Shown in pieces: positions 16,543 through 24,319 of a DNA stretch of 64,000 nt (within the stretch, counting starts at the first letter, position 1; every line of letters starts with the position of its first letter). The position numbers were made by a program, and so were the translations under genes. Source of the stretch: CAWJMF01 sp963843945 (GTDB taxonomy: Bacteria > Vulcanimicrobiota > Vulcanimicrobiia > Vulcanimicrobiales > Vulcanimicrobiaceae); the NCBI GenBank assembly GCA_963843945.1, contig CAWJMF010000002.1:744001-808000 (forward strand), read 5' to 3'. The notes beneath the pieces were generated by a model, which did not search any database, was not told the DNA's origin, and saw only the letters and a list, made by a program, of their open reading frames with translations.

Positions 16543-17538
16543 TTGCTACGAAAGTGGGCCTTCTTGCACCAGCGCAGCGTCTACGCCGCTCTCGCACTCA
16601 TTCTCGTGACGGCATGTTCGAGCGGCTCGAAGACGACGCCGGGAGGCTCGCCCTCCTCGCGGGCGGCCTTCGCGATCGTGAGCGACATCGGGATCAACTC
16701 GATTTTCTCGTATACGGCGACGGCGAGCGGCAACGTCGCGCCGGCCACCAACATCAACGGCGCATCGACCACGATCAGCGCTCCGTATAATCCTTTCAAC
16801 GACGGACACGGCAACCTCTGGGTGTCGAACTGCCCGTCCCGCGGCGTGGGTTCCGTCGCCGAGTTTCCCCTGACCGGCACGGGCAACATTCTTCCCAAGG
16901 CTACCCTCAGCGGCTCGACGACCACCCTGGCGTGCCCGTCCGGTATCGGCGAAGACTCCAGCGGAAAGCTGTACGTTGCGGACTTCGCGAATAACGCGAT
17001 CGACGAGTTCCCCGCCGGGTCGCAATCCGGCGACGTCGCGCCGTCGGCGGTCATCAGCGGCGCACTGACGTTGCTCAACGGACCGGAGTCGATTGCGGTC
17101 ACCTCCGGCGGAATCGTCGTCGTCGCGAACTACAATGCCGGATTGATCACCGAATACGCTCCGGGCGCGAATGGAAACGTAGCGCCCAGCGTGACGATAA
17201 CCGGGGCGAACACGACGCTGGCAAGCGTGACCGGCTTATGGATCGACAGCCACAGCAACATTTGGGTAACCGACTTCGTCGCTAACTCGATTCTCGAGTT
17301 CGCCGGAAACGCGGCAGGCAACGTCGCGCCGCTCACGACCATCCAGGGCACGTCGACGCAGATCGCCGGGCCGTTTGGCATCGCCGTCGACGCTCAAGGC
17401 TACATCTACGAAGTCGGTTACACGGACCCGGCCATCAACGTCTTCTCTCCGAATGCCAACGGGAACGCCGCTCCGGTGCAAACGATCACGGGCTCCAGCA
17501 CGCTGCTCAGCTCCCCGACGGGCGTTACGCTCCGCTAA
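16543..17538 (+). CDS. NHL-repeat beta-propeller lipoprotein
   Basis: From TTG 16543 the 331-residue product begins with a basic region and lipoprotein signal (SVYAALALILVTACSSGSK, lipobox VTAC near residue 25). The mature protein is made of repeats such as NPFNDGHGNLWVSN, GIGEDSSGKLYVADFANNAI, AGNVAPLTTIQGTSTQIAGP and GIAVDAQGYIYEVGY, the NHL-type propeller pattern. It is paralogous to the lipoprotein at 9145-10101, with the same 'GNxAPxxTIxG' spacer between blades. Function unknown; an extracytoplasmic binding role is likely. No ATG is available near the signal peptide. Confidence 0.75.
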   Translation: MLRKWAFLHQRSVYAALALILVTACSSGSKTTPGGSPSSRAAFAIVSDIGINSIFSYTATASGNVAPATNINGASTTISAPYNPFNDGHGNLWVSNCPSRGVGSVAEFPLTGTGNILPKATLSGSTTTLACPSGIGEDSSGKLYVADFANNAIDEFPAGSQSGDVAPSAVISGALTLLNGPESIAVTSGGIVVVANYNAGLITEYAPGANGNVAPSVTITGANTTLASVTGLWIDSHSNIWVTDFVANSILEFAGNAAGNVAPLTTIQGTSTQIAGPFGIAVDAQGYIYEVGYTDPAINVFSPNANGNAAPVQTITGSSTLLSSPTGVTLR

Positions 17539-17544
17539 GCGGCG

Positions 17545-18381
17545 CTACGCGCCCCGATCCAGCGCGTCCCACTCGTCGCCGCTGAGGACCAGCTGCGCGG
17601 CGGCGACGTTTTCTTCAAGGTGGGCGAGCGAGGAGGTTCCGGGAATCGGGGCCAGCGCCGGCGAGCGTTGCAAGAGCCACGCAAGCGCGACTTGCGCGGC
17701 GCTCGCGCCGTGCGCCGTGGCGACCTTCTCGAGCGTGCCGCCGGCTTTAGCGAGATCGCCGGCATCGATCGGAAAGTACGGCAGGAAGGCGATGCCTTTG
17801 CGTTCGCACGCCTCGAGCACCGGCTCGGATTCCCGGTTGGCGACGTTGTAGGCGTTCTGCACCGACGCAACCGGCACGACCGCCGCGGCTTCTTCCAGCT
17901 CGGCGACGTCGACGTTCGAAATGCCGACGTGGCGGATCTTGCCCTCGCGCTGCAATTCCGCGAGCGCGCCGATCGATTCCGCATACGGCACGTCGGGGTC
18001 GGGCGCGTGCAGCTGATACAGATCGATGCGCTCGAGGCGCAAGCGTCGCAGACTCCCTTCGCAGGCCGCGCGCAGCCGCTCCGGCCGCGCGTCCGGGATC
18101 CAGCGACCTTCGGGTCGCGTCAAACCGCACTTGCTCGCAATCAGCAGGCCATCCCGGTAGGGATAGAGCGCCTCGGCAATCTGCTCTTCGTTGACGTGCG
18201 GACCGTAAGCGTCAGCCGTGTCGATCAAACGTACGCCGAGTTCGACCGCGCGCCGCAGGACGGCGTGCGCGTTGGCATCGTCGGCCGGGCGTCCCATGAC
18301 CCGCGGGCCGCAGAGCCGCATCGCCCCGAAGCCTAGGCGCGGGACGCGCAGGTCGCCGCCGATCGTTATGCTTGCTTCCAT
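17545..18381 (-). CDS. Aldo/keto reductase
   Basis: The 278-residue protein has the AKR signatures: RLGFGAMRLCGP near the start, LIDTADAYGPHVNEEQIAEAL with the catalytic Asp and Tyr (residues about 50-60), the catalytic lysine in LIASKCGLTR, the conserved His in YQLHAPDPDVPY, and IRHVGISNVDVAELEEA. It reduces aldehydes or ketones with NADPH. A GGAGG site precedes the ATG. It is transcribed divergently from nothing close and follows the small transporter gene on the same strand, with only 4 bases between them, so the pair forms an operon. Confidence 0.9.
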   Translation of the reverse strand: MEASITIGGDLRVPRLGFGAMRLCGPRVMGRPADDANAHAVLRRAVELGVRLIDTADAYGPHVNEEQIAEALYPYRDGLLIASKCGLTRPEGRWIPDARPERLRAACEGSLRRLRLERIDLYQLHAPDPDVPYAESIGALAELQREGKIRHVGISNVDVAELEEAAAVVPVASVQNAYNVANRESEPVLEACERKGIAFLPYFPIDAGDLAKAGGTLEKVATAHGASAAQVALAWLLQRSPALAPIPGTSSLAHLEENVAAAQLVLSGDEWDALDRGA

Positions 18382-18385
18382 TCGC

Positions 18386-18838
18386 TCACCTCCGGATCAG
18401 AATGACGGCGCCGACGAGCATCGCCGCGCCGAGAATGCGCGCGGCCGACAGCGGCGCGCGCTCGAGGCCGAAAAGTCCCAGTTGGTCGATCGCCAACGCC
18501 GCCAGCATCTGTCCGCCGACGATCAGCGCGAAGGTCAACGCGCCCCCCAAGCGCGGCAGCACGACGATGGTCGAGAGGACGTAGAACGAGCCCAGCAAGC
18601 CGCCCGTCCAGGCCCACCAGGGCGCGCGCGCCAGCTCCGCCACAGGCGTCAAGGGTGCGCGCACGCTCAGCGCGAGCGCGCCGAGAAAGAGTGCGCCGAC
18701 CGCGAACTGCGTGAACGAAGCCCGAAACGGGTGGCCGAGTACGGTGCGCAAACGGACGTTGATCGCACCCTGAAAGGGCAGGACGGCGCCCGCGGTCACC
18801 GCGAGCAGCGCGAGGAGGGCCGGCATGAAAGCTCGCAT
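18386..18838 (-). CDS. DMT-superfamily transporter of the DUF606 (YdcZ) type
   Basis: Starting at ATG 18838 the product is about 150 residues with four to five hydrophobic segments: LLALLAVTAGAVLPFQGAIN, FAVGALFLGALALSV, WWAWTGGLLGSFYVLSTIVV, LTFALIVGGQMLAALAID and ILGAAMLVGAVILI. Motifs PFQGAIN and GGLLGSFYV are typical of DUF606, half-size members of the drug/metabolite transporter superfamily that probably dimerise. Longer starts exist, up to 18931, but would overlap the divergent thrS start and add a non-hydrophobic tail. It lies just upstream of the aldo/keto reductase gene. Confidence 0.8.
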   Translation of the reverse strand: MRAFMPALLALLAVTAGAVLPFQGAINVRLRTVLGHPFRASFTQFAVGALFLGALALSVRAPLTPVAELARAPWWAWTGGLLGSFYVLSTIVVLPRLGGALTFALIVGGQMLAALAIDQLGLFGLERAPLSAARILGAAMLVGAVILIRR

Positions 18839-18914
18839 CACGGCCCAAAACGAGGGGCGGCGCGCGAAGGTTACGCCGGAGGCGCGCCTCGCGCCGACGG
18901 CCAACTGCCCCTGG

Positions 18915-20670
18915 ATGTTGCCCGCCGCCACCCAACGCGAACCGCACGATTCCGTCCCGCTTCCCGCGCTGCGTCATACCGCCGCGCACGTGCTCGCGTA
19001 TGCGGTGCAAGATCTTTTCCCGGACGCCAAGCCGACGATCGGGCCGGCGATCGAAAACGGCTTCTACTACGACTTCGACCGCAACGAGCCGTTCACGCCG
19101 GAGGATCTCGTGCGCCTCGAAGCGCGCATGCGCGAGATCGTCGCTGCCGACTACGAGATGACCGGGCGCCGGGTCGACGCGCGACGAAGCCCTCGGCCGC
19201 TTTCGCCGGCAACCCGTACAAAGTCGAACTGGCGCGCGAGATCCCCGAAGGCGAACCGATCACGCTCTACACGATCGGCGACTTCACCGATCTGTGCCGC
19301 GGCGGCCACGCGCACCGCACCGGCGAGATCGGCGCGCTCAAGCTGATGAGCGTCGCCGGCGCGTACTGGCGCGGCGACGAGCACAACCCGATGCTGCAGC
19401 GCATCTACGGCACGGCTTTCCCGACGCAGGCCGAGCTCGACGCGTATCTGCTCATGCTCGAGGAAGCGCAAAAGCGCGACCATCGCAAGCTCGGCACCGA
19501 GCTCGATCTCTTCTCGATCGAGGAAGACGCCGGCGGCGGGCTCGTCTTCTGGCATCCCAAGGGCACGATCGTGCGCGAGCATCATCGAAGACTTCATTCG
19601 CGAGGGCTTGCGCGAGCGCGGTTACCAGCCGGTCGTCACGCCGCACATCGTCCACGAGAAGCTCTACGAAATCTCGGGGCACCTCGAGAACTTCGCGCAC
19701 GGGCATGTTCGGGCCGATCGAAGTCGAGGAGCAACGCTTCCGGCTCAAGCCGATGAACTGCCCCGGGCACATTCTGATCTATCGCAGCCGGCCGCGCTCG
19801 TATCGCGACTTGCCGATTGCGCTACTCCGAGTTCGGCACGGTCTACCGCTTCGAGCGCAGCGGAACGCTGCACGGCCTGACGCGCGTGCGCGGCTTCACG
19901 CAAGACGACGCGCACCTCTTCTGCACGCCCGAGCAGCTGCAAGGCGAATTCGAGCAGACGCTCGACGAGGCGCTGCGTCTCGATGCGAAGCGTTCGGCTT
20001 TGACGACGTTCGAGTATTTTCTCTCGACGCGCGAGCATCGCGGCCGAGACCGATCCGATCGCCGAAGACGCGATCCGCAAGGCGCTCGAATCGCACGGTC
20101 TGCCGTACGAGATCGACGAGGGCGGCGGCGCGTTCTACGGACCGAAGCTCGACATCAACGTGCACGACGCGATCGGCCGCAAGTGGCAGCTCGGCACCGT
20201 CCAGGTCGACTTCGTGCTGCCCGAGCGCTTCGATCTCGAAGTATCGCGGCAGCGACGGCGCCGATCACACGCCGGTGATGATCCACCGCGCGCTGGCCGG
20301 CTCGCTCGAACGCTTCTTCGGCGTTCTGATCGAGCATTTCGGCGGCGCTTTTCCGGCCTGGCTCGCGCCGGTGCAAGCGGTCGTGGTGCCCGATCTCCGA
20401 GCATCAGCTCGACTACGCGCGCGCCGCGCGCGACAAGCTGCGCGCCGAGGGCTTCCGCATCGAGCGTCGACGAGTCGAACGAGAAGCTCGGCTACAAGAT
20501 CCGCCACTGGAAGACGCAGAAGGTTCCGTACATCCTGGTCGTCGGCAAGAACGAAGCCGCCGAGGGCACCGTCAACGTCGAACGAGCGCGGCGTCGACGA
20601 GAAGCGGCCGCCGCTCGCGCTCGAGCAGTTCGCGCACGAGCTGCGCGACCGGGTCGAACGCAAGGTCTGA
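18915..20670 (+). CDS. thrS: Threonyl-tRNA synthetase, no TGS domain; reading frame interrupted by about ten +1 shifts
   Basis: This enzyme charges tRNA-Thr. The editing domain starts almost at the N-terminus: HTAAHVLAYAVQDLFPDAK carries the HxxxH zinc-editing motif near residue 17, then IENGFYYDFD and GDFTDLCRGGH. The catalytic domain follows (FRLKPMNCPGH, SEFGTVYRFERSGTLHGL motif 2, FYGPKLD, HTPVMIHRALAGSLERFFG motif 3), then the anticodon-binding domain to ERKV. The usual 60-residue TGS domain is missing. To read it, single extra bases must be removed near 19172, 19191, 19581, 19705, 19815, 20038, 20243, 20393, 20464 and 20580. Because the gene is essential and every residue stretch between breaks is well conserved, these look like sequence errors. 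The start is inferred, as upstream codons show no homology. Confidence 0.85.
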
Positions 20671-20741
20671 AGCACTTTCACATCCGGCTCTAACCGGAGC
20701 CCAATGCTGCTCCCAGGGTCGACGGCTATTCTATCCTCACG

Positions 20742-21113
20742 ATGAATTTTTCACGCCTTCTTCCGTCCTTAGCCGCCGCAGTAGTCTTGCTGTCCGCGCC
20801 GGCGCTCGCCCAAAGCGCGAATGGAACTCCCGCGCCGGCCGCATCGGGCGAGCCCGCGCCGCCGCCTCACGCGCACCATAAGAATCCCGTTCGTGCCGCC
20901 CTCGAAACGCTCGACCTGTCCGACGCACAAAAAGCTCAGCTGAAGACGGTCTTCACGCAGGCTCGCGCGGCGCGCGAAAACGGGCAACCCGTTGCGCCGG
21001 CCGATTTGTTCAAGCAGATCAACGGCGTGCTCACGCCCCCGCAGCGTACGCAGTTCCAAGCCGCGCTCGACAAGGCCAGAGCCGCGCAACAGCAGCCGCC
21101 CGCGCAGCAATAG
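20742..21113 (+). CDS. Small secreted protein, Spy/CpxP-like
   Basis: The 123-residue protein has a signal peptide (MNFSRLLPSLAAAVVLLSAP, cleavage near ALAQS). A Pro/Ala-rich linker with HAHHK follows, and then a helical domain LETLDLSDAQKAQLKTVFTQ and LFKQINGVLTPPQRTQFQAA, which resembles the LTxxQ-type repeats of Spy/CpxP periplasmic proteins. These bind unfolded proteins or metals. The C-terminus is Gln/Pro-rich. Homology is weak, so the family call is tentative. It is convergent with the Asn/Tyr-rich protein gene, one base apart. Confidence 0.6.
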   Translation: MNFSRLLPSLAAAVVLLSAPALAQSANGTPAPAASGEPAPPPHAHHKNPVRAALETLDLSDAQKAQLKTVFTQARAARENGQPVAPADLFKQINGVLTPPQRTQFQAALDKARAAQQQPPAQQ

Positions 21114-21114
21114 C

Positions 21115-21975
21115 CTACATCGAGACGAGCGTCAGCGTTCCGACGTTCACCGAATAGTTCCCGGGCGCGACGACCGCGCTCGGCGCCGCGCAGATGACGC
21201 TGCCCGAGTAGTTGATTACCACGAGGTTCGGCCCGCAGGGGACCTGGCGTAAGCCGTAGCTCGTCAGCAGCGTGTAACCCGGGCTGCTGGTCGCGACCAC
21301 GTACGTGGTGGGGTACGCCGGCGTGCTCGCCGCGATGATCGCGGCGGTCGTCCCGGCGACGATCGCACCCGCCGCGAACGCGCCCCAAAAACCGCCGCCC
21401 CAGTAGTAGCTCGTCGGCGCCCAAACGACCCCGCCGTGCCAACCCCAGGTGCTGTAGCCGTGAGGGTTGGTCACGTAATAATTCGAGCCGTTGTAGTGGT
21501 AGTTCGGATAGCTGCTGTAATTGTGGTTGTAGTTGTCGTTGTGGTATTGCGACGTGGTGTTCGTATTGTGGTTGTAAGTCGTTGTCGTGCCGGTATTCTT
21601 GTTGTAGACGGCGGCGTTACCGGTGTTCTTATTGTACGCGCCGGCGGAATTGTAATTGTTGTAGCCGCCCGTGCTGCCGTGGTTGTAGTTGTTGTAGTCG
21701 CCCGTGTTGCTATGGTTGTAGTCGTCGCTGTGGCCATAGTCGGCGGTATCGTCGTAGTGGCTCGCGGACGTATGGTCGGCGGACGACTCGCCGGAGAAAT
21801 CGTAACCGCCCGAGGTGGCATGCCCGCTATAGGGCGAGTGGTACCCGCCGCCGCCCCCGCCGTGGAAGCCTCCGCCTCCGAAACCGCCGCCGCGCGCGAA
21901 GGCCGGCTGCGCGAGCATCGTTAGGGCGAGAAGCGCGGCCGCACTTTGCGTTCCGATCCTGCGGATCTGTGCCAT
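21115..21975 (-). CDS. Secreted Gly- and Asn/Tyr-rich low-complexity protein
   Basis: The 286-residue protein has a strong ribosome site (AGGAGGAG) and a signal peptide (AALLALTMLAQPAFARGGG). The mature part begins Gly-rich (GGGFGGGGFHGGGGGGYHSP) and runs into about 100 residues made almost only of N, Y, T, H, S, G and D, with tandem units like AGAYNKNTGNAAVYNKNTG. The C-terminal half has a hydrophobic Gly/Ala stretch (FWGAFAAGAIVAGTTAAIIA) and a cysteine pair (QVPCGPN, VICAAP). Such composition is seen in surface, spore-coat or amyloid-prone proteins. No family is recognised. It is followed 12 bases downstream-in-map by another exported protein gene on the same strand, so the two are probably co-transcribed. 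Confidence 0.7.
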   Translation of the reverse strand: MAQIRRIGTQSAAALLALTMLAQPAFARGGGFGGGGFHGGGGGGYHSPYSGHATSGGYDFSGESSADHTSASHYDDTADYGHSDDYNHSNTGDYNNYNHGSTGGYNNYNSAGAYNKNTGNAAVYNKNTGTTTTYNHNTNTTSQYHNDNYNHNYSSYPNYHYNGSNYYVTNPHGYSTWGWHGGVVWAPTSYYWGGGFWGAFAAGAIVAGTTAAIIAASTPAYPTTYVVATSSPGYTLLTSYGLRQVPCGPNLVVINYSGSVICAAPSAVVAPGNYSVNVGTLTLVSM

Positions 21976-21987
21976 CTCAGACTCCTC

Positions 21988-22440
21988 CTACAAACTCGTC
22001 GCGTCGACGAAGCCCATGCCCGTAATGTGCGACCCCTTGGCGGTCACGAGATCGACTTTCAACGTGTTCGGCGTCAGCGTGAACGGCGATTTCTCGATGC
22101 CGACCGATTTGCGCGTCGCATTATAGTAGAGCGTGACGCTCGAGGTGTCGAGGTCGGTGCGCACGCCGTACCGGTCCCAGGTCACGCCCGTACCCGTGCA
22201 CATCTGGAGGTCGCCTTGCTTGGTGCAGGACGTCTTTACCAGAATGAGCGTCTGATGCGCCGCGTTGTCGATGAAATACAGGGCCGTCGCGGTGTTCACG
22301 ACTTTGAGGCCCGGGTAGACCTTTTGCGAGCCGTCGGGATACGTGACGCGCAGCTCGCCCTCGGCGAGCGCGGCAACCGGCAGCGCGAGGACCGCGAGAC
22401 CGAAGGCGATCGAACGGCACCAGAAACGCATGAACCTCAT
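21988..22440 (-). CDS. Secreted hypothetical protein, about 150 residues
   Basis: It starts at ATG 22440 or 22431, with a signal peptide (FWCRSIAFGLAVLALPVAAL, cleavage near ALAEG). The mature domain is beta-rich: LRVTYPDGSQKVYPGLKVVN, ALYFIDNAAHQTLILVKTSC, YGVRTDLDTSSVTLYYNATR and VDLVTAKGSHITGMGFVDA. Two cysteines (TSCTKQGDLQMC) probably form a disulfide. I do not recognise a family. It is upstream of the Asn/Tyr-rich protein gene with only 12 bases between them, so the two exported proteins may work together. Confidence 0.65.
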   Translation of the reverse strand: MRFMRFWCRSIAFGLAVLALPVAALAEGELRVTYPDGSQKVYPGLKVVNTATALYFIDNAAHQTLILVKTSCTKQGDLQMCTGTGVTWDRYGVRTDLDTSSVTLYYNATRKSVGIEKSPFTLTPNTLKVDLVTAKGSHITGMGFVDATSL

Positions 22441-22576
22441 CCCCCAAAGGCGTGCTACGTAAGCCGATCCTAGCGCCTTCGCGCGGCGCCGGCTATCCGC
22501 GTTACGCAAGCGCTTCGCGCCCCCGGAGCGGCGCCCTGCGACGGAGCGGGGGGCGGCGAAGTCGAACCGTGCACCG

Positions 22577-23599
22577 ATGCTTTTGCTCGGAATCGAGACG
22601 TCGTGCGACGACACCGCCACCGCCGTCGTGCGCGACGCGCGCGTCGCGTTGTCGAACGTGTCGACGAACCAGGACGAATTTCACGCCAAGTTCGGCGGAA
22701 TCGTGCCGGAGATCGCGAGCCGTCAGCACGTCGCGCTGCTCAGCGCGGCGGTGCAGGACGCGCTCGAGCGCGCCGGGATCGCGCTCGGCGACGTCGACGG
22801 CATTGCCGTCACCACGGGTCCGGGCCTCATCGGGAGCCTCGTGGTCGGCGTCGCGTCGGCTAAAGCCCTCGCCGTCGCCGCGCGCAAGCCGCTCTACGCG
22901 ATCAACCATCTTCACGGTCACCTCTTCGCGCCGTTCATCGACGCCGCGCTCGAGCCGGCCTATCCGTTTCTCGCGCTGCTCGTCTCGGGTGGCCACTCGC
23001 AGCTCGTGCGCGCCGACGGCCCGAACGCACTGCACGTCATCGGCCGCACGCGTGACGATGCGGCCGGGGAGGCTTTCGATAAGACCGCGCGGCTGCTCGG
23101 CCTCCCATTTCCGGGCGGTCCCGCCATCGACCGGCTCGCGCGCGACGGCGACCCGCTGGCCTTCGCCTTTCCACGGAATCGCGCCGAGGCCGGCTCGCTC
23201 GACATGTCGTTCTCCGGGCTCAAAACGGCCGTCAAGTATTTCCTCGACTCCGCGGCGGGCGCCGGTGCGAATCGCGCGGACGTCGCGGCTTCGTTCCAAG
23301 CGGCCGTGGTCGACGTGCTGATGGACCGGCTCGAGCGGGCCGCCGGCGCGGCGGACTACCGCATGGCGGTGCTATCCGGGGGCGTGGCGGCGAACTCCGC
23401 GCTCCAGGCGGCGTTCCGCGCTTGGTGCGCCCGGCGTGGCCTCCCGGCCGCGATTCCGCAGCTCCGCTTTTGCACGGATAATGCCGCGATGATCGCTGCC
23501 GCGGCCGATCGCCAGGGCGAACTCCGGCGCGTCGATCCGCTCCGCCTGAGCGCCGATCCGAACCTGCCCTTCGAAGCGCTAGACCCCGCTTTGTCCTAG
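22577..23599 (+). CDS. tsaD: tRNA N6-adenosine threonylcarbamoyltransferase
   Basis: The 340-residue product is a full-length TsaD/Kae1 protein. It shows GIETSCDDTATAVV at the N-terminus, the metal-binding NHLHGH motif near residue 111, LLVSGGHSQLV, GEAFDKTARLLGLPFPGG and a C-terminal FCTDNAAMIA. It transfers threonylcarbamoyl from TC-AMP to A37 of ANN-decoding tRNAs, together with TsaB and TsaE, which are not in this window. The ATG is close to the first conserved residue, as in other members. No frameshift is seen. Confidence 0.95.
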   Translation: MLLLGIETSCDDTATAVVRDARVALSNVSTNQDEFHAKFGGIVPEIASRQHVALLSAAVQDALERAGIALGDVDGIAVTTGPGLIGSLVVGVASAKALAVAARKPLYAINHLHGHLFAPFIDAALEPAYPFLALLVSGGHSQLVRADGPNALHVIGRTRDDAAGEAFDKTARLLGLPFPGGPAIDRLARDGDPLAFAFPRNRAEAGSLDMSFSGLKTAVKYFLDSAAGAGANRADVAASFQAAVVDVLMDRLERAAGAADYRMAVLSGGVAANSALQAAFRAWCARRGLPAAIPQLRFCTDNAAMIAAAADRQGELRRVDPLRLSADPNLPFEALDPALS

Positions 23600-23674
23600 C
23601 GCCGGGAGACCGCCCCTAGCGGCGCGACATTCCACAATTTCGCGACGAAGGGCCTGTGGAAGGTGTGGAGAGTC

Positions 23675-24319
23675 TCAAGGCCTCTCGCGCGCCCAGCGGC
23701 CGATCGCCTCAGCTAGAACCTCGCGCTCGAGCGCGTGCAGGCGCCGCTCGAGCGCAGCCCGGTCCTCGCCGGCCTCGAGCCGCAGCGGCGCTCTGGCCAA
23801 AACCTCGCCGCGATCGACCGCCGCGCCGGCTCGATGGACGCTGGCGCCGGCCCAAGCGCAGCCGGCCGCAAGCGCGTCGTCGAGCGCGCGAGCCCCGCGG
23901 AAGACCGCGCTGCGGCTCCCGTCCGGGAAATCGACCGCGTCGGCCTCCGGGTCGAGCGGCAGATAGGCCGGGTGAAGGTTCAGGATCTCCGGGAAGCGCG
24001 CGACGAACTCCGCCGGCAAGACGTGCATCCAGCCGAGGAGCAAGACGAGGTCGGGCTCGGTGGCCGCGACCGCCGCAGCCACGCGCGCGTCGTACGCGGC
24101 GCGCCCTTCGCCGGCCCGGTCCCAGACTAGCGTCTGAGCCGGCACGTTCAGGCGCGCTGCCCGCGCCAGTGCGCCCGCGCCGGCCCGGTTGACGATCAGC
24201 GCGCTCACCTCGAGCGGCAGGCTCCCCGCCCGCGCGCCCTCCACGACGGCCTCGAAGTTGCTGCCGCTTCCCGAGGCCAAGACGGTGGCGCGACGGAGAC
24301 CGCCGGCCGTTCGGCTCAA
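23675..24319 (-). CDS. purN: Phosphoribosylglycinamide formyltransferase
   Basis: This 214-residue enzyme formylates GAR with 10-formyl-THF, the third step of purine synthesis. The sequence shows ATVLASGSGSNFEAVVEGAR (phosphate-binding loop), ALIVNRAGAGALARAA, LVLLLGWMHVLPAEFVARFP, the catalytic-site NLHPAYLP and the late Asp in AAVDRGEVLARAP. The usual LLPxFxG and GxTVHxV segments are replaced by longer, unusual text (LPLDPEADAVDFPDG, WAGASVHRAG), so it is a divergent member. The start is TTG 24319, which overlaps the purM stop as TTGA, so translation is coupled to purM. Confidence 0.8.
   Translation of the reverse strand: MSRTAGGLRRATVLASGSGSNFEAVVEGARAGSLPLEVSALIVNRAGAGALARAARLNVPAQTLVWDRAGEGRAAYDARVAAAVAATEPDLVLLLGWMHVLPAEFVARFPEILNLHPAYLPLDPEADAVDFPDGSRSAVFRGARALDDALAAGCAWAGASVHRAGAAVDRGEVLARAPLRLEAGEDRAALERRLHALEREVLAEAIGRWARERP

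Noticed and set aside
18218..19756. A 512-codon open frame spanning the transporter gene and the start of thrS.
   Set aside because: It is antisense to the DUF606 gene on its left and only on its right joins one of the thrS frames; its composition (many Arg and Pro) is that of a shadow frame.
18915..20670. Programmed ribosomal frameshifting in thrS.
   Set aside because: There are about ten sites with no slippery heptamer or common downstream structure, and one gene never needs so many shifts.
21436..21924. Open frame on the plus strand with long Val/Ile runs, looking like a membrane protein.
   Set aside because: It is the complement of the Asn/Tyr codons (AAC, TAC, GAC) of the secreted repeat protein; the hydrophobic runs are an artefact.
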